This document shows, in pieces, positions 15,638 to 23,527 of a stretch of DNA of 64,000 nt (position 1 is its first letter; each line of letters opens with the position of its first letter). Under the pieces are notes generated by a model that did not search any database, was not told the origin of the DNA, and worked only from the letters and a program-made list of their open reading frames with translations. The DNA is from Streptomyces cellostaticus (lineage in GTDB: Bacteria > Actinomycetota > Actinomycetes > Streptomycetales > Streptomycetaceae): positions 110,523-174,522 of the forward strand of contig NZ_KQ948027.1 of the NCBI RefSeq assembly GCF_001513965.1. Direction: 5' to 3'. Both the position numbers and the translations under genes were made by a program.

Positions 15638-16090
15638 ATGTCCTTCGGAGAGACCCCGATCACCATCATCGGCAATCTGACCGCAGACCCGGAACTGAAG
15701 TTCACCGACTCCGGTCAGGCCCTGGCCAAGTTCACAGTCGCTTCCACCCCGCGCGCCTTCGACCGCGAGGCGAACCAGTGGAAGGACGGCACGTCCACGT
15801 TCTTCCGCTGCGCCGCCTGGCGCGCGCTCGCCGAGCACGTCGCCGAATCCCTTGGTAAGGGCTCGCGGGTGGTGCTGTCCGGCCGAATCCGGCAGCACGA
15901 CTGGAAGACCCCGGAAGGCGACAACCGCTCCATGCTCGCCGTCGAGGTCGACGAGATCGGCGCCTCGCTGCGCTTCACCACGGTCACGATCAACGCCAAG
16001 CGCACCGGCGGAAACAGCGCCGCCACGTCCGGTGCCCCGTGGAACACCGGGGACAACCGGCCCGAGCAGGGCAACGAGCCGCCGCTCTAG
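15638..16090 (+). CDS. ssb: Single-stranded DNA-binding protein
   Basis: A protein of 150 residues with the OB-fold signature of bacterial SSB: IIGNLTADPELKFTDSGQAL near the start, FFRCAAWR (about 55-62), then GSRVVLSGRIRQHDW. SSB coats ssDNA during replication and conjugation. The tail is short and ends NEPPL, lacking the acidic DDDIPF-type tip that recruits chromosomal partners, so it is probably a dedicated element SSB. It precedes the methyltransferase and primase genes, fitting a replication module. Confidence 0.93.
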   Translation: MSFGETPITIIGNLTADPELKFTDSGQALAKFTVASTPRAFDREANQWKDGTSTFFRCAAWRALAEHVAESLGKGSRVVLSGRIRQHDWKTPEGDNRSMLAVEVDEIGASLRFTTVTINAKRTGGNSAATSGAPWNTGDNRPEQGNEPPL

Positions 16091-16092
16091 AT

Positions 16093-16172
16093 ACGCCCGG
16101 GGCGACCGCACCTCTCGCCAAAGACACGCGGTCGCCCCGGCCAACCAGTCCACAACCAACCTGTTGGAGGCA
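16093..16172 (+). repeat. 80-bp leader repeat, copy 1 (before the methyltransferase)
   Basis: This 80-bp block recurs at 17467-17546 with a single mismatch (CAACCAACC versus CAACGAACC). It contains a perfect 13-bp stem (16097-16109 with 16128-16140), an 18-nt loop, and a downstream single-stranded part that includes the GGAGG ribosome site of the next gene. Identical leaders before two unrelated genes suggest shared post-transcriptional control or transcription termination. Confidence 0.8.
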
Positions 16173-16180
16173 CATCCCAC

Positions 16181-17464
16181 ATGCCCTCGCATCCCGTCGT
16201 GCCGCCGGAGGGCGGCAACATCAGCCTGTGCACCGGGTCCGGTGCGCTGGACCTGGCCGTGGAAGCCGTCAGCGGCCTGCCCACGGTCCTGGTCGGCGAG
16301 AAGGACCCGGCCGCCTCCCGCCTCCTCGCCGCCCGCCTGCCCCATGCCCGCAACCTCGGAGACATCACGGCCGTCGACTGGCCCGCGCTCGCTGCCAAGA
16401 TTGCGCGTCCGGCGGCGCTGACCGCCGGGTTTCCCTGCCAGGACATCTCCAACGCCGGACCTCGGGGAGGGATCGCCGGTGACCGCTCCGGACTCTGGAA
16501 AACCATCGCCCGCGCCGTTCGCCATCTTCGACCCCGACTCGTGTTCCTGGAAAACGTCGCTGCCCTGCGAAGCCGGGGACTCGACGTCGTCGCCGCCGAC
16601 CTGGCCACGATCGGGTACGACGCGCGGTGGATGTGCTTACGCGCTGGAGATCCCGAAGTCGGCGCCTGCCACCGCCGGGACCGCTGGTTCGCCGTCGCGT
16701 ATCCCACTGCTGAAGACCCCCACCTCACAGCTCGGCAGGAACGGCGGACCGCAGCACCCGGACAAGCGCAAGGCGGGTGGGCACGGGCCGACGCTGGAGG
16801 ACGAAGTGGTCTTCTTGCTGCCCCCGGCCGAAGCCTGAGGCTGCTGCCCACTCCGGCCGCCGCCGACGGCACCGGAGGCCCCGGCACCTCACCCAAGCGG
16901 CAGGGCGGGATGAACCTGCGCACCGCCGTAACCCTGCTGCCCACCCCCGCCGCGCGGGACTGGAAGTCCGGTGCCTCCAACCTGATCGGCACCAACTCCC
17001 GCCCGCTGAACGAGGTGGTCGTCAACCTGCTGCCCACCCCGACCGCCGCCCGCTATGGCCGCAACCGATCCGACTCGCCAGGTGCGAGCTCTCGCCCGTC
17101 CATCGAGTACCTGGCTCGCGACTTGGCCGACGGCTCACGGTGGGTGGCCACCAACGGCACCGACTACGGGCCCGCCATCCGGCGTTGGGAGCAGGTGCTG
17201 GGACGCCGGGCGCCGGAGCCGACAGAGCCGGGCACCAAGGGCAACCGCCGGCTGTCTCCAGCGTTCGTGGAGTGGATGATGGGCGCCGATCCGGAGTGGG
17301 TGACCGGCCCCGACCTGGGCCTGTCCCGTTCTGACCAGCTCAAGATCCTCGGCAACGGCGTCGTCATCCACCAAGCCGCACTCGCCTACCGCACGTTGCT
17401 GGCCGCCGACGCGCCCAACGCTGCGGAACCCGCCCCGTCCCAGCTCGCCCTGGACATCGCCTGA
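16181..17464 (+). CDS. C5-cytosine DNA methyltransferase
   Basis: A protein of 427 residues. The catalytic motif IV is GFPCQDIS with nucleophile C86. Motif VI is ENV (124-126), motif VIII is HRRDRWF (about 164-170), and motif X lies near the C-terminus (LGNGVVIHQAALAY). Motif I is present in degenerate form (LCTGSGALDLAVEA). The region between VIII and X, normally the target-recognition domain, contains three LLPTP-type repeats spaced about 30-40 residues. It transfers methyl groups to cytosine, presumably shielding element DNA from restriction. No cognate nuclease is nearby. The start is 9 bases after the leader repeat. Confidence 0.9.
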   Translation: MPSHPVVPPEGGNISLCTGSGALDLAVEAVSGLPTVLVGEKDPAASRLLAARLPHARNLGDITAVDWPALAAKIARPAALTAGFPCQDISNAGPRGGIAGDRSGLWKTIARAVRHLRPRLVFLENVAALRSRGLDVVAADLATIGYDARWMCLRAGDPEVGACHRRDRWFAVAYPTAEDPHLTARQERRTAAPGQAQGGWARADAGGRSGLLAAPGRSLRLLPTPAAADGTGGPGTSPKRQGGMNLRTAVTLLPTPAARDWKSGASNLIGTNSRPLNEVVVNLLPTPTAARYGRNRSDSPGASSRPSIEYLARDLADGSRWVATNGTDYGPAIRRWEQVLGRRAPEPTEPGTKGNRRLSPAFVEWMMGADPEWVTGPDLGLSRSDQLKILGNGVVIHQAALAYRTLLAADAPNAAEPAPSQLALDIA

Positions 17465-17466
17465 AG

Positions 17467-17546
17467 ACGCCCGGGGCGACCGCACCTCTCGCCAAAGACA
17501 CGCGGTCGCCCCGGCCAACCAGTCCACAACGAACCTGTTGGAGGCA
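17467..17546 (+). repeat. 80-bp leader repeat, copy 2 (before the primase)
   Basis: Nearly identical to 16093-16172 (one mismatch), beginning 3 bases after the methyltransferase stop and ending 6 bases before the primase ATG. The 13-bp stem and the GGAGG site are both preserved. Confidence 0.8.
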
Positions 17547-17552
17547 TCCAGC

Positions 17553-18476
17553 ATGACCCATCGCACCGCCATGCGGCGAGCACACTTGCTCTCCGCAGCT
17601 ATGGCCGCCGCCGCGCGCGACTGGCACGTCCACCCGCTCCGCCCCGGCAGCAAGGCATCCGCGCTGCACGGCGAACACGCCTGCCCCCACACAGGCGAGT
17701 GCGCCGGCGGACACGTGAAGTGGGAACAGCGCGCCACCACCGACCCCGACCGCATCCGAGCCGCATGGTCCGCGGGCGCGTTCAACGTCGGCATCGCCAC
17801 CGGACCTTCCGGCCTGGTCGTCATCGACCTGGACATGCCCAAGGAGAACAGCGGGAAGGCCAGCTCGGACGCGCCTGACGGCGCGACGACCTTTTCGGCG
17901 CTCTGCGAGCGCGCCGGAGTGCCATGGCCGACGACCTACACGGTGCGGACGCCCTCCGGCGGCATGCACCTGTACTTCACGGCCCCGCCCGGCGTGCGCC
18001 TGCCCTGTACGGCCAAGACCATGGCGCCGAACGTCGATACCCGGGCGTGGGGCGGCAACATCGTCGCCGCAGGCAGCGTCACCACAGCCGGAGCGTACGA
18101 GGTGACCGACAACGCCCCCGTGGCGGTGCTGCCCGCGTGGCTGCTGCACCGCCTTCGGCCCACGCCCACACCAGCCCCGGCGCCCGCCCCGCTGCTGATC
18201 CCGGGCGGGGCCACCCGCCGGGCCACGGTGGCGCTGGAGCGGGAGACCGCGCGGGTCAGCAAGGCGCCGGAGGGGCAGCGCCATCACCTCCTTCTCACCC
18301 GCACGATCGCCATCGGACGCTTCGTCGTCTGGGGCGAGATTGCCCGGGACGTGGTCGAGGTGGCATTTGGGGCGGCAGGTGAGGCGGCCGGACTGCCCGC
18401 GGCCGAGTGCCGCGCGACGATCCGGGACGCGCTGGCCTACTCCGCCCGTACCTGCCGCGCCCCGGTGACGGCATGA
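17553..18476 (+). CDS. Bifunctional DNA primase/polymerase (prim-pol)
   Basis: A protein of 307 residues with ATG 8 nt after GGAGG. The AEP-type prim-pol fold is indicated by the metal-binding pair D92-x-D94 in VVIDLDMP, the conserved His in GGMHLYF (H139), and the N-terminal motif about RPGSKASALHGEH. Such enzymes synthesise primers and extend DNA in AICEs (RepAM/pSAM2-like prim-pol modules). The C-terminal 100 residues (after a Pro/Ala linker at about 207-218) probably form a helical partner domain. It is coupled to the next gene through ATGA, giving a replication operon with the DUF3631 ATPase. Confidence 0.9.
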   Translation: MTHRTAMRRAHLLSAAMAAAARDWHVHPLRPGSKASALHGEHACPHTGECAGGHVKWEQRATTDPDRIRAAWSAGAFNVGIATGPSGLVVIDLDMPKENSGKASSDAPDGATTFSALCERAGVPWPTTYTVRTPSGGMHLYFTAPPGVRLPCTAKTMAPNVDTRAWGGNIVAAGSVTTAGAYEVTDNAPVAVLPAWLLHRLRPTPTPAPAPAPLLIPGGATRRATVALERETARVSKAPEGQRHHLLLTRTIAIGRFVVWGEIARDVVEVAFGAAGEAAGLPAAECRATIRDALAYSARTCRAPVTA

Positions 18477-18847
18477 GGCCCCGCCCGCCCCGCCCGCAGC
18501 CCAAATGCCCACCGGACACGGCCGGTCGCCCTGGCTCCGCCACCAGCGCGGTACGCCCGACTGAGAGGTGCGGCCAAGGAAAGGCCGCCCGTCAGGGCGT
18601 CCTTTCATCTCTTCCTCTCGACCGGCACTCCAGCAGCCCGACCGGCGGTGACGGTCGCTTCCCCGTGGCCTGGCTCCACATCGGCGCGCCGCGCGGCGCC
18701 ACTCCCACGGCTACCTCGAAGTGCCTGTGTGGCTGGGACGCAAGCGCCATCGGCCACCGCAAGGTGCTCGACCTGATCGCTGACCACGAAGCCCACCGAG
18801 ACCTCTGCCCGCTCCGCACCACCCAGGAAAGGAGGAACGCCGCATGA
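18473..18847 (+). CDS. Small Cys/His protein (124 aa), unknown
   Basis: The ATG overlaps the primase stop (ATGA) and its own stop overlaps the next ATG. An N-terminal Pro/Arg-rich half is followed by a Cys/His cluster: CLCGWDASAIGHRKVLDLI, then HEAHRDLC (about 85-118), which could bind zinc. Proteins of this look recur between prim-pol and DUF3631 genes in Streptomyces elements. Double coupling makes it real. A role in primase-helicase assembly is only a guess. Confidence 0.6.
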   Translation: MRPRPPRPQPKCPPDTAGRPGSATSAVRPTERCGQGKAARQGVLSSLPLDRHSSSPTGGDGRFPVAWLHIGAPRGATPTATSKCLCGWDASAIGHRKVLDLIADHEAHRDLCPLRTTQERRNAA

Positions 18848-19998
18848 CCAGCACCAACCCGCCCGCACCGCTGATCGACGGCGCGGCCCTGCTCGATGAG
18901 GTCGAAGCGTTCCACCGTCGCTTCAACGTCTTCCCCACCGAGTCCGCCTACGTCGCCGTTGCCCTGTGGGACGCCCACGCGCACCTGCTGGACGCGTTCG
19001 AGTCCACCCCACGCCTGGCTTTCCTCTCCCCGGAGCCGGGCTCCGGCAAGACGCGAGCGCTGGAGATCTGCGGCACCCTGGTCCCGCAGCCGATGGTCGC
19101 CGTCAACGCGTCACCAGCCGCGCTGTTCCGCGCGGTCTCCGGGATGGACTCCGGCCGTCCCACGATCCTGTTCGATGAGATCGACACCGTCTTCGGCCCC
19201 AAGGCCAAGGACAATGAGGAGCTGCGCGGCCTGCTGAATGCTGGCCACCGCCGAACCGGCGTCTCATACCGGTGCGTTGGGGATGGTGGCACCCAAAGTG
19301 TGCAGGCGTTCCCCTCGTACGCCGCGGTCGCCGTCGCCGGTCTCGGCTGGCTGCCCGACACGATCCTGACCCGCTCCGTCATCATCCGCATGCGCCGCCG
19401 GGCACCCAATGAGACCGTGGAGTCCTTCCGCAGCCGCCTTCACGAACCCGAGGGGCGCGCCCTGCGTGACCGCCTCGCCGCGTGGGCGGACACCGTCCGC
19501 GGCCCGTTGCAGGACGCCTTCCCCGAGATGCCCGACGGGGTCTCCGACCGGCCCGCGGACGTGTGGGAACCCCTGCTCGCAATCGCCGACGCGGCCGGCA
19601 GTGACTGGCCGCAGCGCGCCCGCGAAGCGTGCGTCGAACTGGTCACCGCAGCCACCGTTGGGGACAAGGCGTCCCTGGGCATCCGGCTGTTGACCGACCT
19701 GCGCGACGTCGTGTTCAACGGCGCCGATCGGATGCCCACGGCGCAGATCCTTGCCGCGCTCAACGCCATGGACGAGGCGCCGTGGGCCGACATGGGCGGC
19801 AAGCCGCTCGATTCCCGGCAACTGGCCAAGCGACTCGGGGAGTACGTCACCGCCGACAACACCCCGATCAAGGCGCGCAACATCCGCACCGGGGCGGGAG
19901 TCGTCAAGGGCTACTACGCGGCCGACCTATACGACGCGTGGAAGCGCTACTGCCCCGCGCCGAAGGAGTCCGCTACACCCGCCACGAACACCGACTAG
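18844..19998 (+). CDS. DUF3631-type AAA/helicase-like ATPase
   Basis: A protein of 384 residues. Walker A is at residues 64-70 (EPGSGKT) and Walker B at 108-114 (ILFDEID). The C-terminal half (about 190-380) matches the DUF3631 layout with RMRRRAPNETVESFR and a final winged-helix-like region. DUF3631 proteins sit next to prim-pol genes in AICEs and phages and are thought to act as replicative helicase or loader. The start overlaps the preceding stop. Its 3' end runs into a field of short repeats (CCGCTAC), consistent with an origin directly downstream. Confidence 0.85.
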   Translation: MTSTNPPAPLIDGAALLDEVEAFHRRFNVFPTESAYVAVALWDAHAHLLDAFESTPRLAFLSPEPGSGKTRALEICGTLVPQPMVAVNASPAALFRAVSGMDSGRPTILFDEIDTVFGPKAKDNEELRGLLNAGHRRTGVSYRCVGDGGTQSVQAFPSYAAVAVAGLGWLPDTILTRSVIIRMRRRAPNETVESFRSRLHEPEGRALRDRLAAWADTVRGPLQDAFPEMPDGVSDRPADVWEPLLAIADAAGSDWPQRAREACVELVTAATVGDKASLGIRLLTDLRDVVFNGADRMPTAQILAALNAMDEAPWADMGGKPLDSRQLAKRLGEYVTADNTPIKARNIRTGAGVVKGYYAADLYDAWKRYCPAPKESATPATNTD

Positions 19999-20186
19999 CC
20001 ACCATCTGACCAGCGGAAACGGTGTAGCGGCTGTTACCCACGCAACCCGCTACGCCCCCGCTACGGACACCCCACAGCCGCTACAACCTCCGAGTGCGTA
20101 GCGGCTCTGTCCGCTACATCCCGCGCCGCCGCTACGCCGGAATCAGGATCTGACCTGCGGCGTAGCAGCCGTGACGCATGTAGCGG
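19970..20186. repeat. Iteron array (GTAGCGG/CCGCTAC), candidate replication origin
   Basis: Ten copies of the heptamer or its complement occur, starting near 19970, 20023, 20047, 20058, 20078, 20097, 20111, 20129, 20161 (one-base variant) and 20179, in both orientations. Nine lie in the 249-bp gap between the DUF3631 ATPase and xis genes and one in the ATPase 3' end. Dense oriented heptamers beside helicase and primase genes are the usual look of an origin. They could equally be multi-site operators for xis-int. Confidence 0.75.
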
Positions 20187-20247
20187 ATCTACGAGAAGGG
20201 GGCACCAAGCCCCTCACCCCGAACACAACAGCAGAGAGGACCGCGGC

Positions 20248-20442
20248 ATGAACGCCCGCGTGCGGGACGAGAAGCTGACCATCAAGGAGGTCATCGCTGA
20301 CCTCAAAGTGGCCCCGGCGACTTTCTACCGGTGGCGCCAGCTCGGGAAAGGACCCCGCTCGATCAAGCTGCCGAACGGGGACGTGCGCATTCGTCGATCC
20401 GAGTACGAGCGCTGGCTTGCGGAGCGGGAGGACGCTGCGTGA
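20248..20442 (+). CDS. xis: Excisionase/AlpA-like HTH protein
   Basis: A protein of 64 residues with a MerR-like winged HTH: LTIKEVIADLKVAPATFYRW followed by PNGDVRIRRSEYERWLAERE. These small proteins bend att DNA and steer the integrase to excision. The TGA overlaps the GTG start of the integrase gene, giving the classic xis-int operon. GAGAGGA lies upstream of the ATG, and the iteron field occupies the promoter region. Confidence 0.88.
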   Translation: MNARVRDEKLTIKEVIADLKVAPATFYRWRQLGKGPRSIKLPNGDVRIRRSEYERWLAEREDAA

Positions 20443-21920
20443 GCACCGAGAACGACACCCCTGCCGGGCGCCCTCGTGGGTCGGCTCGGCCGGGCTACTC
20501 CTTCGACGTCAAGCTGTGGAAGGTGTCCAAGACCGGCCGCAAGTCCCGCCCGTGGCGCCTTCGGTGGGTGGTCGCAGGGCAGGTGCACGGCGACACGTTC
20601 ACCACGTCGGCTCTCGCGGAGAGTCGACGAAACGAGCTGTGGCAGGCCATGAATCGACGCGGTGAAGCGTTCGAGATCGAATCCGGTCTGCCTGAGTCCG
20701 AGGTGCGCGCAGCCGCCGAAGCCGCCGAAGCCGCCGAAGCCGCCGAGGCGGCGGACGCCGAACCGCCCTTGAGGTGGTTCGAGTTCTGCCGGAAGTACGT
20801 GGCCGGGCGGTGGCGCACGAGTGCGGCCAAGAGCCGTGAAGGCATGGCTGACGGTCTCGCGGCCGTGACGCTCGCCATGGTCAAGCGTGGGGGCGACACC
20901 CCCGAGGATGAGTCCCTTCGGCTGGCCTTCCGATGGGGGATCGTGCCCGCGAACGAGGGGGAGGACCCGCCGGCCGAACTCAAAGCCGCGTACGACTGGG
21001 TCACGACGGCCGACCGGCCGTTGGGCGATGTCTGCGACGCTGAGGTGTTCGAGGGTGTGCTGTACCGCGTCAGCTACAAGCTGGACGGCACCCCGGCCGC
21101 GGGCGACACGTACAAGCGCCGGCGCCGGGCCCTGAACGCCGCTCTCGAACACGCAGTTGCCACGGGGAAGCTCCCAGAGAACCCACTTCAGCGGACCCGC
21201 CGAAAGCGCGTCGGCTCCAACGACGTGGTGGATCCGCGGGTGCTGGTGAACGCCGTACAGGCGCGGCAGTTGCTCACGTCCGTCTCGTACGTCGGATCGT
21301 GGGATCGCTGCCGCGGGCGGCGCCTGGTGGCCTTCTACGCGGTCCTGTATTACGCAGGGCTCCGGCCTGCTGAGGCGGTCGGGCTACGGCTGTCGGACTG
21401 CCACCTTCCAGAGAAGGGCTGGGGCACGCTGACGCTGCGGGAGACACGCCCCGTCTCTGGCAAGCAGTGGACCGACTCCGGGGAGCGCCACGACCGGCGG
21501 GGCCTGAAGGCGCGCGAGGCGTCCACTGACCGGCCGGTACCCATTCCACCGGTCCTGGTCGCCATCCTCCGGGCTCACCTGAAGGAGTTCGGGACCGCCA
21601 AGGAAGGGCGTGTGTTCGGGAACGAGCGTGGGGGAGTGGTCGGCTCGTCTACCTACTGGCGAGTGTGGGAGGAAGCGCGAGAGTACGCGCTCCCCCCGGA
21701 GCGCATCGACTCGCCGTTGGCTGGGCGCCCGTACGACCTGCGGCATGCCTGTATCACGCGGTGGTTGAACGCGGGGGTGCCCATCGCCGAAGTGGCTCGC
21801 CGGGTCGGCAACTCTCCAGAGGTGATCCACCGCCGGTATCACGGCTGTATCGACGGTCATGAGGAGACCGCAAACGCGAAGATCACAAAGGTGCTGGAGG
21901 AAGAGGGCGACACAGTTTAG
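20439..21920 (+). CDS. int: Tyrosine site-specific integrase
   Basis: A protein of 493 residues with a GTG start overlapping xis. Catalytic residues are R309 (GLRPAEA), R435 in PYDLRHACIT and nucleophile Y467 in HRRYHG. The usual His positions are Y432 and N458 (RVGNSPE instead of GHS), a variation worth noting. An N-terminal arm-binding region (about 20-75) and a core-binding SAM-like domain (about 110-250) are present. Residues 90-107 are an Ala-Glu repeat (microsatellite-like GCCGAAGCC units) that may vary between strains. It recombines att sites, presumably at the tRNA-Arg gene 1.5 kb away. Confidence 0.92.
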   Translation: MSTENDTPAGRPRGSARPGYSFDVKLWKVSKTGRKSRPWRLRWVVAGQVHGDTFTTSALAESRRNELWQAMNRRGEAFEIESGLPESEVRAAAEAAEAAEAAEAADAEPPLRWFEFCRKYVAGRWRTSAAKSREGMADGLAAVTLAMVKRGGDTPEDESLRLAFRWGIVPANEGEDPPAELKAAYDWVTTADRPLGDVCDAEVFEGVLYRVSYKLDGTPAAGDTYKRRRRALNAALEHAVATGKLPENPLQRTRRKRVGSNDVVDPRVLVNAVQARQLLTSVSYVGSWDRCRGRRLVAFYAVLYYAGLRPAEAVGLRLSDCHLPEKGWGTLTLRETRPVSGKQWTDSGERHDRRGLKAREASTDRPVPIPPVLVAILRAHLKEFGTAKEGRVFGNERGGVVGSSTYWRVWEEAREYALPPERIDSPLAGRPYDLRHACITRWLNAGVPIAEVARRVGNSPEVIHRRYHGCIDGHEETANAKITKVLEEEGDTV

Positions 21921-21933
21921 CCATTCGTATCAG

Positions 21934-21965
21934 CTTCCCAGGGCGGACCCTGTCGCCCTGGGAAG
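21934..21965 (+). terminator. Intrinsic terminator of xis-int
   Basis: CTTCCCAGGGCG and CGCCCTGGGAAG form a perfect 12-bp stem with an 8-nt loop, followed by ATTTTCT. It lies 14 bp after the integrase stop and between two convergent genes, so it may serve both. Confidence 0.85.
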
Positions 21966-21994
21966 ATTTTCTCGAATCAATGCAGCGCGATGCA

Positions 21995-23182
21995 CTATTT
22001 GGATGGCAAGGCTTTACCTAGCACGTCGAGGATACGAGTTGAGGAGTCGCTCCGAGGGGAAACCAGGGAAAGAACCGCTGCCACAATGAAGGTGAGGCGG
22101 ACGCTTTCGGCGATTTTATCTTGATTAGATATTGGTGGAACCATCGGAAGCGTGATCGCTGCTGTGGTGAATAGAACTACTGGCAGTAGGTGTTGAATCA
22201 GGATCTTAAATCGTTCCTTGCGTACGGCTTCGGGTGCATTCTCAAGCAACTTGCTTCGATCGTTTTGCAGCAGGGCTGCTAGTCCATTAGAAAAAGAAAT
22301 AGCAACTCTTTCGAAATCGTCTTCGGTGGAAGCGCAAACGATCAACTTCTTGTGCTCGCGCACTAGGTGGGCGACCCGCAGTGCCTCGGTCGCTGTTTGT
22401 GAGAACACGTCAGCGTGCCACACCCCGATTCGGGATCTAAGTGCCAGTGTGTCCTGGCAGGTCCTCCCTAGATCTTCAATGGCTGCTACTGCTTTCCGAG
22501 CAACCCGGGCGGAGTCCCACTTTGATCGGTTGCGTGATATGAAAGCGGCGGTCTCAAGCATCGATCGGGCTGCGCGTCCATATATAGTGCCAGCCGAGAC
22601 TGATTGGCGCCGCATGCCCACGGCGACGAATATACTATACGAGTAGACGCCGATAAATAGCGTCATCGGGATCGATGCCGCTGATAGCGTCACCCCCGTC
22701 CATGGCTGTCTTAGTGCGGAATAGGCCAGAAATGAGAAGAGGTAGAGCATGAATGAAGACTGGAGGTAGATCTTCAGTAGGCGCGATCTGCGATATCGTC
22801 CATTGAGTCTTTTGGCGATGAACATAATAACTATAGTTGAGGCCGCCCCGGCAGTGAATCCCACCGTGATCAGCTTCGACTCCAGCCCTTTCGTCCATGC
22901 GGACGTTCCGATCAGAACTCCAATGGCTGACATCGCGCTCAGAAGAAAATAGACAGGCATCCAGAGCTGCGTGAAGTAAGTCGTTTTTGCGCGAGGGCGG
23001 CAAATGGCGCGCCGTACGTCCACTCGCAGTAGCCTGCGTTGCATGGGGTCGAGTCCAGGCAAGTCATCAACCGCTTGCATGGTGTCTTGGATGAAACGGC
23101 GAGAAGCCCCAATTGCTGCCCGTCTAAAGGGTGTGGCCACAATCTGTATAAGATTCACCATGTTGGATAGTGTGCTCCGCAA
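21995..23182 (-). CDS. Unrecognised six-helix membrane protein, low-GC cargo gene
   Basis: A 395-residue product from a TTG at 23182 (AGAGGA just upstream); the in-frame ATG at 23161 is an alternative. Hydrophobic helices lie near 72-92, 104-122, 138-158, 168-189, 329-348 and 361-376. A charged cytoplasmic region of about 140 residues (190-328) separates the fourth and fifth. Base composition is roughly 50% GC with many A/T-ending codons, unlike everything else in the window, so the gene is a recent import. It sits between int and the tRNA, the usual cargo position. I recognise no family; defence, immunity or signalling are possible. Confidence 0.75.
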   Translation of the reverse strand: MRSTLSNMVNLIQIVATPFRRAAIGASRRFIQDTMQAVDDLPGLDPMQRRLLRVDVRRAICRPRAKTTYFTQLWMPVYFLLSAMSAIGVLIGTSAWTKGLESKLITVGFTAGAASTIVIMFIAKRLNGRYRRSRLLKIYLQSSFMLYLFSFLAYSALRQPWTGVTLSAASIPMTLFIGVYSYSIFVAVGMRRQSVSAGTIYGRAARSMLETAAFISRNRSKWDSARVARKAVAAIEDLGRTCQDTLALRSRIGVWHADVFSQTATEALRVAHLVREHKKLIVCASTEDDFERVAISFSNGLAALLQNDRSKLLENAPEAVRKERFKILIQHLLPVVLFTTAAITLPMVPPISNQDKIAESVRLTFIVAAVLSLVSPRSDSSTRILDVLGKALPSK

Positions 23183-23369
23183 CTTCCTCTGATGTCTCAG
23201 TTTTCACGCATCTGAGCCAGTTATTCCTCGCTCGGCTCTAGAAGCGGCGCTCCGGGCACTGCATGGCGTGGCCGGGTGTCCTGTGGATCATTCTCGCCGC
23301 GAGCGGCAGCGCGTTGCTGCTGACGAGTGTGTCGGAGGTGTGTCGCGAACGCTGAGAGGCAATGAGAAA
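23183..23369. other. Element end/junction region without a gene
   Basis: No coding frame is convincing. Upstream of the membrane gene on the minus strand a short inverted repeat CTCAG...CTGAG (about 23196-23215) may belong to its promoter. The rest is ordinary GC-rich spacer up to the tRNA terminator. Confidence 0.4.
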
Positions 23370-23400
23370 GGGCGGGAGTCAGTGAGACTGACTCCCGCCC
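23370..23400 (-). terminator. Terminator downstream of tRNA-Arg
   Basis: A perfect 14-bp stem (GGGCGGGAGTCAGT with ACTGACTCCCGCCC) with a 3-nt loop. Read in the tRNA direction it is followed by TTTCTCATT, a proper intrinsic terminator 56 nt past the tRNA 3' end. Confidence 0.85.
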
Positions 23401-23455
23401 TCTTCTGTCGGCATCCACCCTGGTCAGCGCTTGATCTCTGCTGATCCTGGACGAG

Positions 23456-23527
23456 TGCCCCCGGCAGGATTCGAACCTGCGCACACGGCTCCGGAGGCCG
23501 TTGCTCTATCCCCTGAGCTACGGGGGC
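23456..23527 (-). tRNA. tRNA-Arg, anticodon CCG; presumed attachment site
   Basis: A full 72-nt cloverleaf can be drawn on the minus strand: acceptor GCCCCCG/CGGGGGC with discriminator A, D-arm GCTC/GAGC, anticodon stem ACGGC/GCCGT with loop CTCCGGA (anticodon CCG), a 4-nt variable loop, and T-arm GCAGG/CCTGC with TTCGAAT. CCA is not encoded. The 3' end faces the integrase, and tRNA 3' ends are the usual AICE attB. No second copy of the 3' half was found in the window, so the matching attL should lie to the left of position 1. Confidence 0.97.

Noticed and set aside
19970..20186. CRISPR array
   Set aside because: The repeats are 7 bp, irregularly spaced and in both orientations, so they are iterons, not CRISPR repeats.
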